This document shows positions 1 to 5,141 of a stretch of 5,141 nucleotides of DNA, piece after piece. The stretch comes from JAVVFH01 sp032250585 (GTDB taxonomy: Bacteria; Pseudomonadota; Gammaproteobacteria; Xanthomonadales; SZUA-36). Under the pieces are notes generated by a model. That model was not told where the DNA came from and ran no database searches. It worked only from the letters and a program-made list of their open reading frames with translations. Both the position numbers and the translations under genes were made by a program. Positions within the stretch are counted from its first letter, which is position 1, and every line of letters starts with the position of its first letter. The DNA lies in assembly GCA_032250585.1 (NCBI GenBank), contig JAVVFH010000244.1, forward strand, positions 1-5,141. The letters are read 5' to 3'.

Positions 1-2
1 GC

Positions 3-998
3 GATGACCTCGGCCGGCCCAAGACCGCGGAAATGGGTGGCGCGACGCGTCTGCGCATCTCCTCGCAGAGTCTCAAGCGGGCCTGGCGCACCTCACAAGT
101 CTTCGAGGAAGCGGCCAAGGGACATGTCGGCACCCGCACCAAGGAAATGGGAAGGCGAATCTGCAAGCGGCTGATGGAACGCGGAATCGCCGAAAAGAAG
201 GCCCGCGAATGGTCTCGCAAGATCGCCGAGCAGTTCGGCAAAGCCAAGGGCTCCGAGGATGATGGCAAGCCCGAATGGCTGGAAATCGAACAGCTGGCTC
301 ATTTCAGCCCGGAAGAAATCGAGCATATTGAAAGCCTGGCCAACACGCTGATCGAGCGTGGCTCCGAGCCGACTGAGGAAGAACTGGAGCTTTTGAGGGA
401 GAAACCGGCTGCAGCCGATATCGCGCTGTTCGGACGCATGCTTGCGGCCAAGCCCAGGTACAACGTCGAAGCCGCTGCCCAGGTCGCTCATGCCATTACC
501 ATCCACCAGGTGGCCGTCGAAGACGACTTCTTTACCGCGGTCGATGACCTCAACGAGGGTATCGAGGATGTCGGGGCCGGCCATATGGGCGAGACCGAAT
601 TCGGCGCCGGGCTGTTCTATCTCTATATCTGCGTGGATCGCCAGTCCCTGTTGGACAATCTCGGTGGCGATGAGCAACTCGCGCAACGCACCCTTGCCGC
701 ACTGGTCGAGGCGGCGGTCAAGGTCTCCCCGACCGGCAAGCAGAACAGCTTTGCATCGCGCGCCTACGCTTCCTTTGCCCTGTGTGAAACCGGCGATCAG
801 CAGCCACGCTCGCTGTCCGTGGCGTTTCTTCAACCGGTGCGAAGCACCAACCTGCTCGAGGACGGGGTGAAGCGCCTGCTGGAGACCCGGGACAGGATGA
901 ACCAGGTCTACGGCGACTGTGCCGATCAGGATTGCACGCTCAACGCTCACAGCGGCGAAGGCAGCCTGGCGGATGTTATCGATTGCGCGACGCGGTGA
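3..998 (+). CDS. cas7e: Cas7e (CasC/Cse4), Cascade backbone subunit, 5' end missing
   Basis: Cas7e forms the six-copy filament that coats the crRNA spacer in type I-E Cascade. The open frame reaches the left edge: codons from base 3 read DDLGRPKTAEMGG, matching the conserved N-terminal NRDD...GG segment of Cas7e that precedes the RISSQSLKRAWRTS motif (encoded at about 57-98). The ATG at 33 is therefore internal, and roughly 20 residues including the true start lie outside the window. 331 residues are visible, against about 363 in E. coli. Other family marks are DIALFGRM (about 417-440), AHAITIHQV (about 489-515), FFTAVDDLNE (about 528-557) and the G-rich GETEFGAGLFYLY stretch (about 588-626). 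The stop TGA at 996-998 is followed 5 nt later by cas5e, fitting the usual cas7-cas5-cas6e order. Not a nuclease in this subtype. Identity is secure; only the 5' end is unknown. Confidence 0.97.
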   Translation, partial: DDLGRPKTAEMGGATRLRISSQSLKRAWRTSQVFEEAAKGHVGTRTKEMGRRICKRLMERGIAEKKAREWSRKIAEQFGKAKGSEDDGKPEWLEIEQLAHFSPEEIEHIESLANTLIERGSEPTEEELELLREKPAAADIALFGRMLAAKPRYNVEAAAQVAHAITIHQVAVEDDFFTAVDDLNEGIEDVGAGHMGETEFGAGLFYLYICVDRQSLLDNLGGDEQLAQRTLAALVEAAVKVSPTGKQNSFASRAYASFALCETGDQQPRSLSVAFLQPVRSTNLLEDGVKRLLETRDRMNQVYGDCADQDCTLNAHSGEGSLADVIDCATR

Positions 999-1003
999 GG
1001 ACC

Positions 1004-1777
1004 ATGACCTCGTATCTCGTATTCCAGCTCTATGGGCCCATGGCGGCCTGGGGCGATGTCGCGGTGGGCGAATCGCGCGTCTCTTCGACTCTGCCGAGCC
1101 GTTCGGCCCTGCTGGGCCTTCTCGCGGCCGCTCTGGGGCTGAAGCGGACCGATGAGCAGCGCCTGAACGATCTGTCGGCCAGCGTGCGATTTGGCTTGCT
1201 GACCCTGAGCAGCGGCCACTTCCTGCGCGACTACCACACCGTGCAGGTGCCGCCCGCGAGCGCACTCAAACGCCGAACCTCGCGCACACGCCGGGATGAA
1301 CTTTCGATTCCGAAGAGTGAGCTCGGCACCATTCTTTCGGCCAGGGACTATCGGACGGACGCCAGCTACCGGGTCGCGGTCGAGCGAGTAGAAACCGGTA
1401 AGTTTGAACTGGAAACGCTCCGAAATGCGCTGTTGAAGCCTGTTTTTCCGCTCTACCTGGGGCGAAAGGCCTGCCCACCGTCGCTGCCGCTGGCTCCACG
1501 CATTGTCGAGGCAGTCAACCTGCTGGGCGCCTTCCGAGCGGCCCTCGCCAGCGACGGAAAAAATTCGATTGATCAGCCAGGAAAAGGCTTTGACGTTCAT
1601 CGCATCGAGTCCGCGCCTTACCCGCTCACGTGGGAAGACGGCATGACAACAGGCATCGAGCCGATCAAGTCGACAACGCGCCGGGATCAGCCGCGTACCC
1701 GGCGCCGCTGGCAATTCAACGAACGCATCGAACACCAGGCCATGCTGGATACGCTGGAGGACACGTCATGTACTTGA
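1004..1777 (+). CDS. cas5e: Cas5e (CasD), Cascade subunit binding the crRNA 5' handle
   Basis: The 257-residue product caps the Cas7e filament and holds the 8-nt crRNA 5' handle. The ATG at 1004 is chosen because the N-terminus MTSYLVFQLYGPMAAWG aligns with the E. coli start MRSYLILRLAGPMQAWG, and because GAGG at 997-1000 gives a ribosome site. The frame stays open upstream to 932, but that extension lies inside cas7e and has no family match. Further marks: SRSALLGLLAAALG (residues 32-45), DYHTVQ (76-81) and KPVFPLYLGRKACPPSLPL (145-163), the conserved KP..PYLGRR.CP motif. It is longer than E. coli Cas5e (224), with an Arg/Lys-rich segment at residues 89-116 and a basic tail RTRRRWQF (231-238). 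Translation is probably coupled to both neighbours: 5 nt after cas7e, and a 10-nt overlap with cas6e. Confidence 0.97.
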   Translation: MTSYLVFQLYGPMAAWGDVAVGESRVSSTLPSRSALLGLLAAALGLKRTDEQRLNDLSASVRFGLLTLSSGHFLRDYHTVQVPPASALKRRTSRTRRDELSIPKSELGTILSARDYRTDASYRVAVERVETGKFELETLRNALLKPVFPLYLGRKACPPSLPLAPRIVEAVNLLGAFRAALASDGKNSIDQPGKGFDVHRIESAPYPLTWEDGMTTGIEPIKSTTRRDQPRTRRRWQFNERIEHQAMLDTLEDTSCT

Positions 1778-2430
1778 GCCGCATTCGTCCGGCCGGCGGC
1801 GCCAATCAACTCCGGCGCCTCGCGCAGCTTGCCAGCGGCGGGCAATACCGCATCCACCAGGCGCTCTGGAACCTGTTCGAGTCCGACCCCGAGGCCACCA
1901 GGGACTTTCTCTATCGCCAGGAGGGTCAGGCCGATGAGCTTGCCTTCCTCGTGCTGTCCCGGAGAAAGCCGGGCAACGGCGACGGTCTTTGGCAGGTGCA
2001 GACCAAAGCTTATGCGCCGCGCCTGAAAACGGGGCAGAGACTGGCCTTCTCGATTCGCATCAATCCCGTGGTGAAACGGCGCGACGATGCCGGTCGCCAG
2101 CACCGCCATGATCTGGTGATGGACATCAAGAAGAACAAACCGGATTCGGCCGACACCCAGGCCGAAAGGGTACAGCTCGCCGCACAGCAATGGCTGGCTG
2201 CCCGCCAGCCGCGATACGGATTCGAGCTCGCCGAAGAAACTGTCATCGGCGAGGCCTACCGGCAATGGCGTTTCCGCGGCAAGGGCGGCAATGCAATCAG
2301 TTTCAGCTCCATGGATTGCAGCGGGCATCTGGCCGTGACCGACACTGCCCGCTTCGAATCGGCGCTGATGAATGGTGTAGGGCCGGCAAAGGCCTTTGGC
2401 TGTGGCCTGTTGCTGATTCGGCCAGCCTGA
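1768..2430 (+). CDS. cas6e: Cas6e (CasE/Cse3), pre-crRNA processing endoribonuclease
   Basis: Cas6e is the metal-independent ribonuclease that cuts each repeat 3' of its hairpin and stays bound to the crRNA 3' end. The 220-residue reading starts at the ATG at 1768, supported by GGAGG at 1756-1760 (7-nt spacing) and the family N-terminus MYLSRI. The frame is open upstream to 1630, but that part is inside cas5e. The motif QYRIHQALWNLF (residues 26-37) carries Tyr27 and His30, the same Y-x-x-H spacing as Y17/H20 in E. coli and the catalytic Tyr23/His26 of Thermus Cas6e. The C-terminal glycine-rich loop GVGPAKAFGCGLLL (203-216) matches GIGPAKSMGCGLL in E. coli. It is about 20 residues longer than E. 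coli Cas6e (199), partly before His30. The active site looks intact and a matching hairpin repeat is present downstream. Confidence 0.97.
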   Translation: MYLSRIRPAGGANQLRRLAQLASGGQYRIHQALWNLFESDPEATRDFLYRQEGQADELAFLVLSRRKPGNGDGLWQVQTKAYAPRLKTGQRLAFSIRINPVVKRRDDAGRQHRHDLVMDIKKNKPDSADTQAERVQLAAQQWLAARQPRYGFELAEETVIGEAYRQWRFRGKGGNAISFSSMDCSGHLAVTDTARFESALMNGVGPAKAFGCGLLLIRPA

Positions 2431-2438
2431 GTTATGCT
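2410..2438 (+). promoter_or_regulatory. possible sigma-70 promoter for the antitoxin-cas1-cas2 segment
   Basis: TTGCTG (2410-2415) and TATGCT (2433-2438) are separated by exactly 17 bp. They match the -35 and -10 consensus at 3/6 and 4/6 positions, with the best-conserved bases (TTG; TAT...T) present. The -35 lies in the last codons of cas6e and the -10 just after its stop. Toxin-antitoxin modules normally carry their own promoter, which favours the reading, but hexamers of this quality also arise by chance. Confidence 0.3.
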
Positions 2439-2452
2439 ATCACTTGATGGCA
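2435..2452. promoter_or_regulatory. imperfect palindrome, candidate operator for the antitoxin
   Basis: TGCTATCA (2435-2442), a 2-bp centre CT, and TGATGGCA (2445-2452) form an 18-bp dyad with 7 of 8 positions complementary. It overlaps the putative -10 at 2433-2438 and lies 15 bp upstream of the preferred antitoxin start at 2468. Phd/YefM antitoxins typically bind palindromes overlapping their own promoter and repress it. Position and symmetry fit such an autoregulatory site, but the exact sequence is not one I recognise. Confidence 0.4.
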
Positions 2453-2467
2453 CAAATTGGAAGGGCC

Positions 2468-2794
2468 ATGGATACCTTTACCGTCCGCGACCTGCGCGAG
2501 CGCACCGGCGAACTGATCCGGGACGCCGAATGCGGAAAACTCTCGGTGATCACAAAACATGGCCGGCCGGTGTTCGTCGCCGTGCCGTTCGACGAGTTGC
2601 TGATTCGCGAGGGCATCGGGCTGGCACTGGCCGTGCGCCTGTTTCAGCAAGCCGAAATTTCGCTCGGCAAGGCAGCGCGACTGGCTGGAATGGAGCGAAA
2701 GCAGTTCATGGCCGAACTGAGCGGACGCGGAATACCGGTCACCGAACTGTCCGAAGGCGAGCTCAAAGATGAGCTCGAGCAATTCGAGTCGTGA
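2468..2794 (+). CDS. Phd/YefM-type antitoxin with UPF0175-like C-terminus, embedded in the cas operon
   Basis: The 108-residue product has two recognisable parts. Residues 1-50 (MDTFTVRDLRERTGELI, then VITKHGRPVFVAVPFDELL) look like the Phd/YefM antitoxin DNA-binding fold. Residues about 51-104 (ISLGKAARLAGMERKQF, then LSGRGIPV) look like UPF0175, a family commonly paired with PIN-domain toxins of the DUF3368 group. The ATG at 2468 is preferred because Phd-like proteins begin right before the TVRDLR segment and because GGAAGGG (2459-2465) precedes it, though its spacing is short. A TTG at 2444 and an ATG at 2447 in the same frame would add 7-8 residues and have no clear ribosome site. The frame is intact, and the next gene is the truncated toxin, overlapping by 26 nt. 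This is not a standard cas gene. Its role may be repression of its own promoter, neutralising a related toxin elsewhere, or none. Confidence 0.85.
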   Translation: MDTFTVRDLRERTGELIRDAECGKLSVITKHGRPVFVAVPFDELLIREGIGLALAVRLFQQAEISLGKAARLAGMERKQFMAELSGRGIPVTELSEGELKDELEQFES

Positions 2795-2876
2795 AGTCGT
2801 TGCCGATGCCGGGCCGATCATCGCCCTGGCCCGACCATTGATCTAATCCGTCTGCCAACTGGCAGGAGAGTCATGA
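2769..2876 (+). pseudogene. remnant of a PIN-domain (DUF3368/VapC-like) toxin gene
   Basis: An ATG at 2769, inside the antitoxin's 3' end, opens a 25-codon frame ending at TAA 2844-2846. Codons 9-22 read EVVADAGPIIALAR, very like the first strand of DUF3368 PIN toxins (VV-x-D-x-x-P-L-I-A-L-A-R/K), with Asp13 as the first metal-binding acidic residue. Family members are usually about 150 residues, so the other acidic residues and nearly all of the fold are gone. Directly after the stop, in the same frame, SVCQLAGES then TGA (2874-2876) resembles the LAGE-like C-termini I recall for this family. If so, most of the gene was lost by an internal deletion and the last codons remain. The N-terminal assignment is fairly firm because of the motif and the antitoxin partner; the C-terminal one is tentative. 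No ribonuclease activity is expected. Confidence 0.7.
2852..2870 (+). promoter_or_regulatory. cas1 ribosome binding site overlapping a perfect inverted repeat
   Basis: AGGAGAG at 2864-2870 is the strongest Shine-Dalgarno-like sequence before cas1, 10 nt from the ATG at 2881. It overlaps the right arm of CTGCCA-AC-TGGCAG (2852-2865), a perfect 6-bp-arm palindrome. In RNA this could fold as a 5-bp stem with an AACU loop, covering only the first two bases of the ribosome site, so any effect on translation would be modest. It may equally be a protein-binding dyad or chance. No T-run follows, so it is not a terminator. Confidence 0.4.
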
Positions 2877-2880
2877 AATC

Positions 2881-3792
2881 ATGCTGCCGCCGCTCAAACC
2901 GATCGCGATGAAAGAGCGTATTTCCATGGTCTTCGTCGAGAAGGGCCAGATCGACGTTCTGGATGGTGCGTTTGTGGTGGTCGATGAGAACGGTGTACGA
3001 ACCCACATTCCAGTTGGCAGCGTTGCGTGCATCATGCTTGAGCCTGGCACCCGAGTGTCCCATCGGGCAGCAGCACTCGCTGCCCGCGTCGGTACCCTTC
3101 TTGTCTGGGTCGGAGAAGCCGGCGTGCGCCTGTATGCTTCCGGTCAGCCTGGTGGCGCCCGAGCCGATCGTTTGCTCTACCAGGCGCGCCTGGCATTGGA
3201 CGAAAAAACCCGGCTCAAGGTCGTGCGCAAGATGTACGAGATGCGTTTTGGCGAACCGCCACCGGCACGTCGTAGCGTCGATCAATTGCGTGGTATTGAA
3301 GGCGCGAGGGTGCGTGAGACTTACAAGGCGTTGGCCGCAAAGTACGGAGTCAAATGGAGTGGCAGGCGCTACAAGCCTACCGAATGGGACGCCAGCGACA
3401 CCCCGAATCTATGCCTCTCGGCGGCCACGGCCTGCCTGTATGGCATCACCGAGGCCGCCATCCTGGCGGCGGGGTATGCGCCGGCCGTCGGCTTCATTCA
3501 TACCGGCAAGCCGCGCTCGTTCGTCTTCGATGTGGCTGACGTGTACAAGTTTGAAACCGTCGTGCCGGTTGCTTTCCGGATTGCCGCGAAGGCTCCGCAT
3601 GATGCCGAACGGCAGGTTCGACTGGCGTGTCGCGACGTGTTCAGGGAAACGAAATTGCTAGGCAAGCTCATCCCGGCCATCGAGGAAATGCTGACTGCCG
3701 GCGAAGTCGAGAAGCCGACCCCGGGCGAGGGCTCTATCGGCCCGGCTTTCTCCGACGGCAAGAGTCTGGGCGATGCTGGTCATCGTCACTGA
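2881..3792 (+). CDS. cas1: Cas1, type I-E spacer integrase
   Basis: Cas1 is the metal-dependent integrase that, as a Cas1-Cas2 complex, joins prespacers to the leader-proximal repeat. The 303-residue product matches E. coli Cas1 (about 305) along its length, for example THIPVGSVACIMLEPGTRVS (residues 41-60) and LLVWVGEAGVR (73-83). The catalytic residues are all visible: Glu140 in RGIEGARVR, His207 in GFIHTGKP, and Asp217 and Asp220 in FVFDVAD, equivalent to E141, H208, D218 and D221 of E. coli. The ATG at 2881 is chosen because MLPPLKPIAMKERISM aligns with MTWLPLNPIPLKDRVSM and because AGGAGAG lies 10 nt upstream; the ATG at 2873 is in another frame and stops at 2911. The C-terminus SLGDAGHRH overlaps the start of cas2 by 20 nt. 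It lies 86 nt beyond the antitoxin gene, with the toxin remnant between them. Confidence 0.98.
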   Translation: MLPPLKPIAMKERISMVFVEKGQIDVLDGAFVVVDENGVRTHIPVGSVACIMLEPGTRVSHRAAALAARVGTLLVWVGEAGVRLYASGQPGGARADRLLYQARLALDEKTRLKVVRKMYEMRFGEPPPARRSVDQLRGIEGARVRETYKALAAKYGVKWSGRRYKPTEWDASDTPNLCLSAATACLYGITEAAILAAGYAPAVGFIHTGKPRSFVFDVADVYKFETVVPVAFRIAAKAPHDAERQVRLACRDVFRETKLLGKLIPAIEEMLTAGEVEKPTPGEGSIGPAFSDGKSLGDAGHRH

Positions 3793-4060
3793 AAACGTCC
3801 CGCCAAGATTGCGCGGACGACTCGCGGTATGGCTGGTCGAGGTTCGTGCTGGAGTTTACGTCGGCGATCCTTCGAAACGTCTGCGCGAGTTCATCTGGGA
3901 GCAGGTGAAGGACGGTGTCGAGGATGGCAACGCCGTCATGGTCTGGAGGTCCAATACCGAATCGGGCTATGATTTCGAAACGATCGGCAAAAATCGCCGG
4001 ATTCCTGTAGATTTCGATGGGCTCAGATTGGTGTCATTCCTGCCTCCCGAAGCTCCTTGA
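3773..4060 (+). CDS. cas2: Cas2e, adaptation complex subunit
   Basis: The 95-residue product is the I-E form of Cas2, the dimer that bridges two Cas1 dimers and sets spacer length. MLVIVTENVPPRLRGRL matches E. coli Cas2 MLVVVTENVPPRLRGRL almost exactly, with Glu7 at the position of E9 and Arg12/Arg14 at those of the DNA-contacting R14/R16. Further matches are WLVEVRAGVYVGDPS (residues 20-34), the NTESGYDF segment (61-68), and NRRIPVDFDGLRLVSFLP (74-91), the C-terminal strand that in E. coli contacts Cas1. The start at 3773 lies within the last codons of cas1 (20-nt overlap). Only a weak AAGAG (3760-3764) precedes it, so translation is probably coupled to cas1. The gene is intact, and the CRISPR leader begins straight after the stop. 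Confidence 0.97.
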   Translation: MLVIVTENVPPRLRGRLAVWLVEVRAGVYVGDPSKRLREFIWEQVKDGVEDGNAVMVWRSNTESGYDFETIGKNRRIPVDFDGLRLVSFLPPEAP

Positions 4061-4153
4061 CAATATGAGAATCGAAGACGAAACGACCTGGAATCTGGTG
4101 GTAGAAATTCCTTGCGCGAAATTTCTTCATTTTTTCAGATAGATACAGGAAGT
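4061..4153 (+). promoter_or_regulatory. CRISPR leader
   Basis: These 93 bp between the cas2 stop and the first repeat contain no gene and are visibly more AT-rich than the rest of the window, with a T-run at 4130-4135. Placement after cas2 and repeat orientation as in E. coli make this the leader end, where new spacers enter and the array promoter should lie. A weak TTGCGC (4112-4117) with TCAGAT (4135-4140), 17 bp apart, is the only promoter-like pair I see, at 3/6 each, so I do not assign a promoter. A dyad AGAAATT/AATTTCT (4103-4109 and 4120-4126) lies in the middle. Confidence 0.85.
4119..4131 (-). promoter_or_regulatory. degenerate IHF-like site in the leader
   Basis: Read on the minus strand the bases are AATGAAGAAATTT, matching the IHF consensus WATCAANNNNTTR at 7 of 9 specified positions (mismatches at the C and the final R). 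It spans 23-35 bp before the first repeat, the zone where IHF bends the E. coli leader for Cas1-Cas2 integration. Position supports it; sequence support is modest because AT-rich DNA gives such matches easily. Confidence 0.3.
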
Positions 4154-5141
4154 GTGTTCCCCGCGCCCGCGGGGATGAACCGTCTCCTAAAATGGCATTT
4201 TTCGGAATTCCTCCGTGTTCCCCGCGCCCGCGGGGATGAACCGCAGGCCAGTTCCTCGCTCTGGACGGTCGGCAGGTGTTCCCCGCGCCCGCGGGGATGA
4301 ACCGACCGTGTAGCGCGTGGCTACCCCGTGCAGTTCGTGTTCCCCGCGCCCGCGGGGATGAACCGTAGTTTGCCTGTCTCATCAGTACCGGGAAGCAGTG
4401 TTCCCCGCGCCCGCGGGGATGAACCGGCGCAGACCTGTACGCCCGATGACCGAGCCGAGTGTTCCCCGCGCCCGCGGGGATGAACCGCAATGCAGCAAGC
4501 GAGTTTTAAGAGAGGGGAAGTGTTCCCCGCGCCCGCGGGGATGAACCGCCATCTGGACCGGAGGCACAAGTACCCGGCCGGTGTTCCCCGCGCCCGCGGG
4601 GATGAACCGAGCGACATAACAGCACAGTTCGGTTTTATCGGGTGTTCCCCGCGCCCGCGGGGATGAACCGCCCGCCAGTTCGCGAGAAACCGTATCCAGT
4701 CCGTGTTCCCCGCGCCCGCGGGGATGAACCGTTCGAACGCTCACTGTCGGATTGAACGCAATGGTGTTCCCCGCGCCCGCGGGGATGAACCGATGAAGCA
4801 CATAAACTCGAAGATTTCTACGAAGTGTTCCCCGCGCCCGCGGGGATGAACCGCATGTGCAGAGATTGCCAGAACGCTAAAGCAAGTGTTCCCCGCGCCC
4901 GCGGGGATGAACCGCTCACACGGAACACGTCGCCCTCGACGTGCTCGTGTTCCCCGCGCCCGCGGGGATGAACCGGCTTGCGGATCGCCCGCGCCCATGA
5001 ACAGACCGTGTTCCCCGCGCCCGCGGGGATGAACCGATCGGCGCTATACCATCGAGCGCGGCTGATGAGTGTTCCCCGCGCCCGCGGGGATGAACCGTAC
5101 ACGCCAACCGGCCGGCGCATGGTCTGGCAGGTGTTCCCCGC
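4154..5141 (+). CRISPR. type I-E CRISPR array, 16 full repeats plus a partial 17th, continues off the right edge
   Basis: The 29-bp repeat opens GTGTTCCCCGCG, has CCC at positions 13-15, and ends GCGGGGATGAACCG. Full copies start at 4154, 4215, 4276, 4337, 4398, 4459, 4520, 4581, 4642, 4703, 4764, 4825, 4886, 4947, 5008 and 5069; all 16 are identical by eye. An 11-nt partial copy starts at 5131. Spacers 1-15 are 32 nt (61-bp period); spacer 16 (5098-5130) is 33 nt. Repeat positions 6-11 (CCCCGC) pair with 16-21 (GCGGGG) around a GCCC loop. By analogy with E. coli, Cas6e would cut after position 21, leaving the 5' handle AUGAACCG, where E. coli has AUAAACCG. Transcription is inferred on the + strand, away from cas2. 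Spacer base composition varies (spacers 1 and 11 AT-rich, others GC-rich), suggesting varied invader sources. No spacer visibly matches the genes in this window. Confidence 0.99.
5131..5141 (+). repeat. partial 17th CRISPR repeat cut by the window edge
   Basis: GTGTTCCCCGC is the first 11 nt of the repeat. It shows that the array continues, so its true length and its degenerate terminal repeat, if any, cannot be seen here. Confidence 0.95.

Noticed and set aside
33..35. ATG at 33 as the start of cas7e
   Set aside because: The frame continues upstream to base 3 with DDLGRPKTAE, a conserved Cas7e segment, so the start is outside the window.
93..1265. A 390-codon minus-strand frame opposite cas7e and cas5e
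   Set aside because: It is antisense to two clearly identified cas genes. Long antisense frames are common in GC-rich DNA, and its product shows no recognisable motif.
1266..1400. Arg/Lys-rich stretch of Cas5e as an inserted foreign domain
   Set aside because: Similar basic segments before a DYRTDASY-like block occur, as far as I recall, in other Cas5e proteins, and the reading frame and composition continue smoothly.
2852..2865. CTGCCA/TGGCAG inverted repeat as a transcription terminator
   Set aside because: The loop is tiny, the stem is short and no T-run follows. A terminator here would also cut cas1 off from its upstream promoter.
2795..2880. A CreTA-type RNA toxin-antitoxin with a repeat-like antitoxin RNA between cas genes
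   Set aside because: I looked for a CRISPR-repeat-like sequence in this interval and found none. The protein antitoxin and PIN remnant explain the region better.
2873..2911. ATG at 2873 as an alternative start or small gene before cas1
   Set aside because: It is out of frame with cas1, sits only 2 nt after the ribosome site, and ends after 12 codons with no recognisable content.
4023..5120. Minus-strand open frames across the array, with peptides such as RFIPAGAGNT, VHPRGRGEH and GSSPRARGT
   Set aside because: These are the three-frame translations of the antisense CRISPR repeat, a well-known false gene pattern. The 61-bp period cycles through the frames, giving long but meaningless reading frames.

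Overview
This window holds the downstream part of a type I-E CRISPR-Cas locus from a GC-rich bacterium. A proteobacterium, probably gammaproteobacterial, is most likely: Cas1, Cas2, Cas6e and the repeat are all close to my recollection of the Escherichia coli versions. The species cannot be named from the sequence. Everything is encoded on the + strand.

Layout. (1) Bases 3-2430 carry the Cascade genes cas7e (5' end off the left edge), cas5e and cas6e, packed with a 5-nt gap and then a 10-nt overlap. cas3, cas8e and cas11e (cse2) would be expected upstream, outside the window. (2) Bases 2410-2880 are an insertion not found in the E. coli-type operon. It has a possible promoter with an overlapping dyad, an intact 108-codon antitoxin gene (Phd/YefM-like N-terminus joined to a UPF0175-like C-terminus), and overlapping it the 25-codon stub of a PIN-domain (DUF3368/VapC-like) toxin. 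(3) Bases 2881-4060 are cas1 and cas2, overlapping by 20 nt. (4) Bases 4061-4153 are the AT-richer leader. (5) Bases 4154-5141 are the CRISPR array: 16 identical 29-bp repeats plus the start of a 17th at the right edge, with 16 complete spacers (fifteen of 32 nt, the last of 33 nt).

How the parts work together. Array transcripts are cut by Cas6e in the repeat hairpin. The crRNAs assemble with Cas5e at the 5' handle and a Cas7e backbone, plus the off-window Cas8e and Cas11e, into Cascade for DNA interference. Cas1-Cas2 insert new spacers at the leader end.

The most interesting part is the toxin-antitoxin relic between the interference genes and the adaptation genes. The antitoxin looks intact. 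The toxin has shrunk to its first beta strand with one PIN aspartate, possibly followed by its last few codons. A near-perfect dyad over the putative antitoxin promoter raises the possibility that the surviving antitoxin acts as a local transcription regulator, perhaps setting cas1-cas2 expression separately from Cascade. That is a hypothesis from sequence only.
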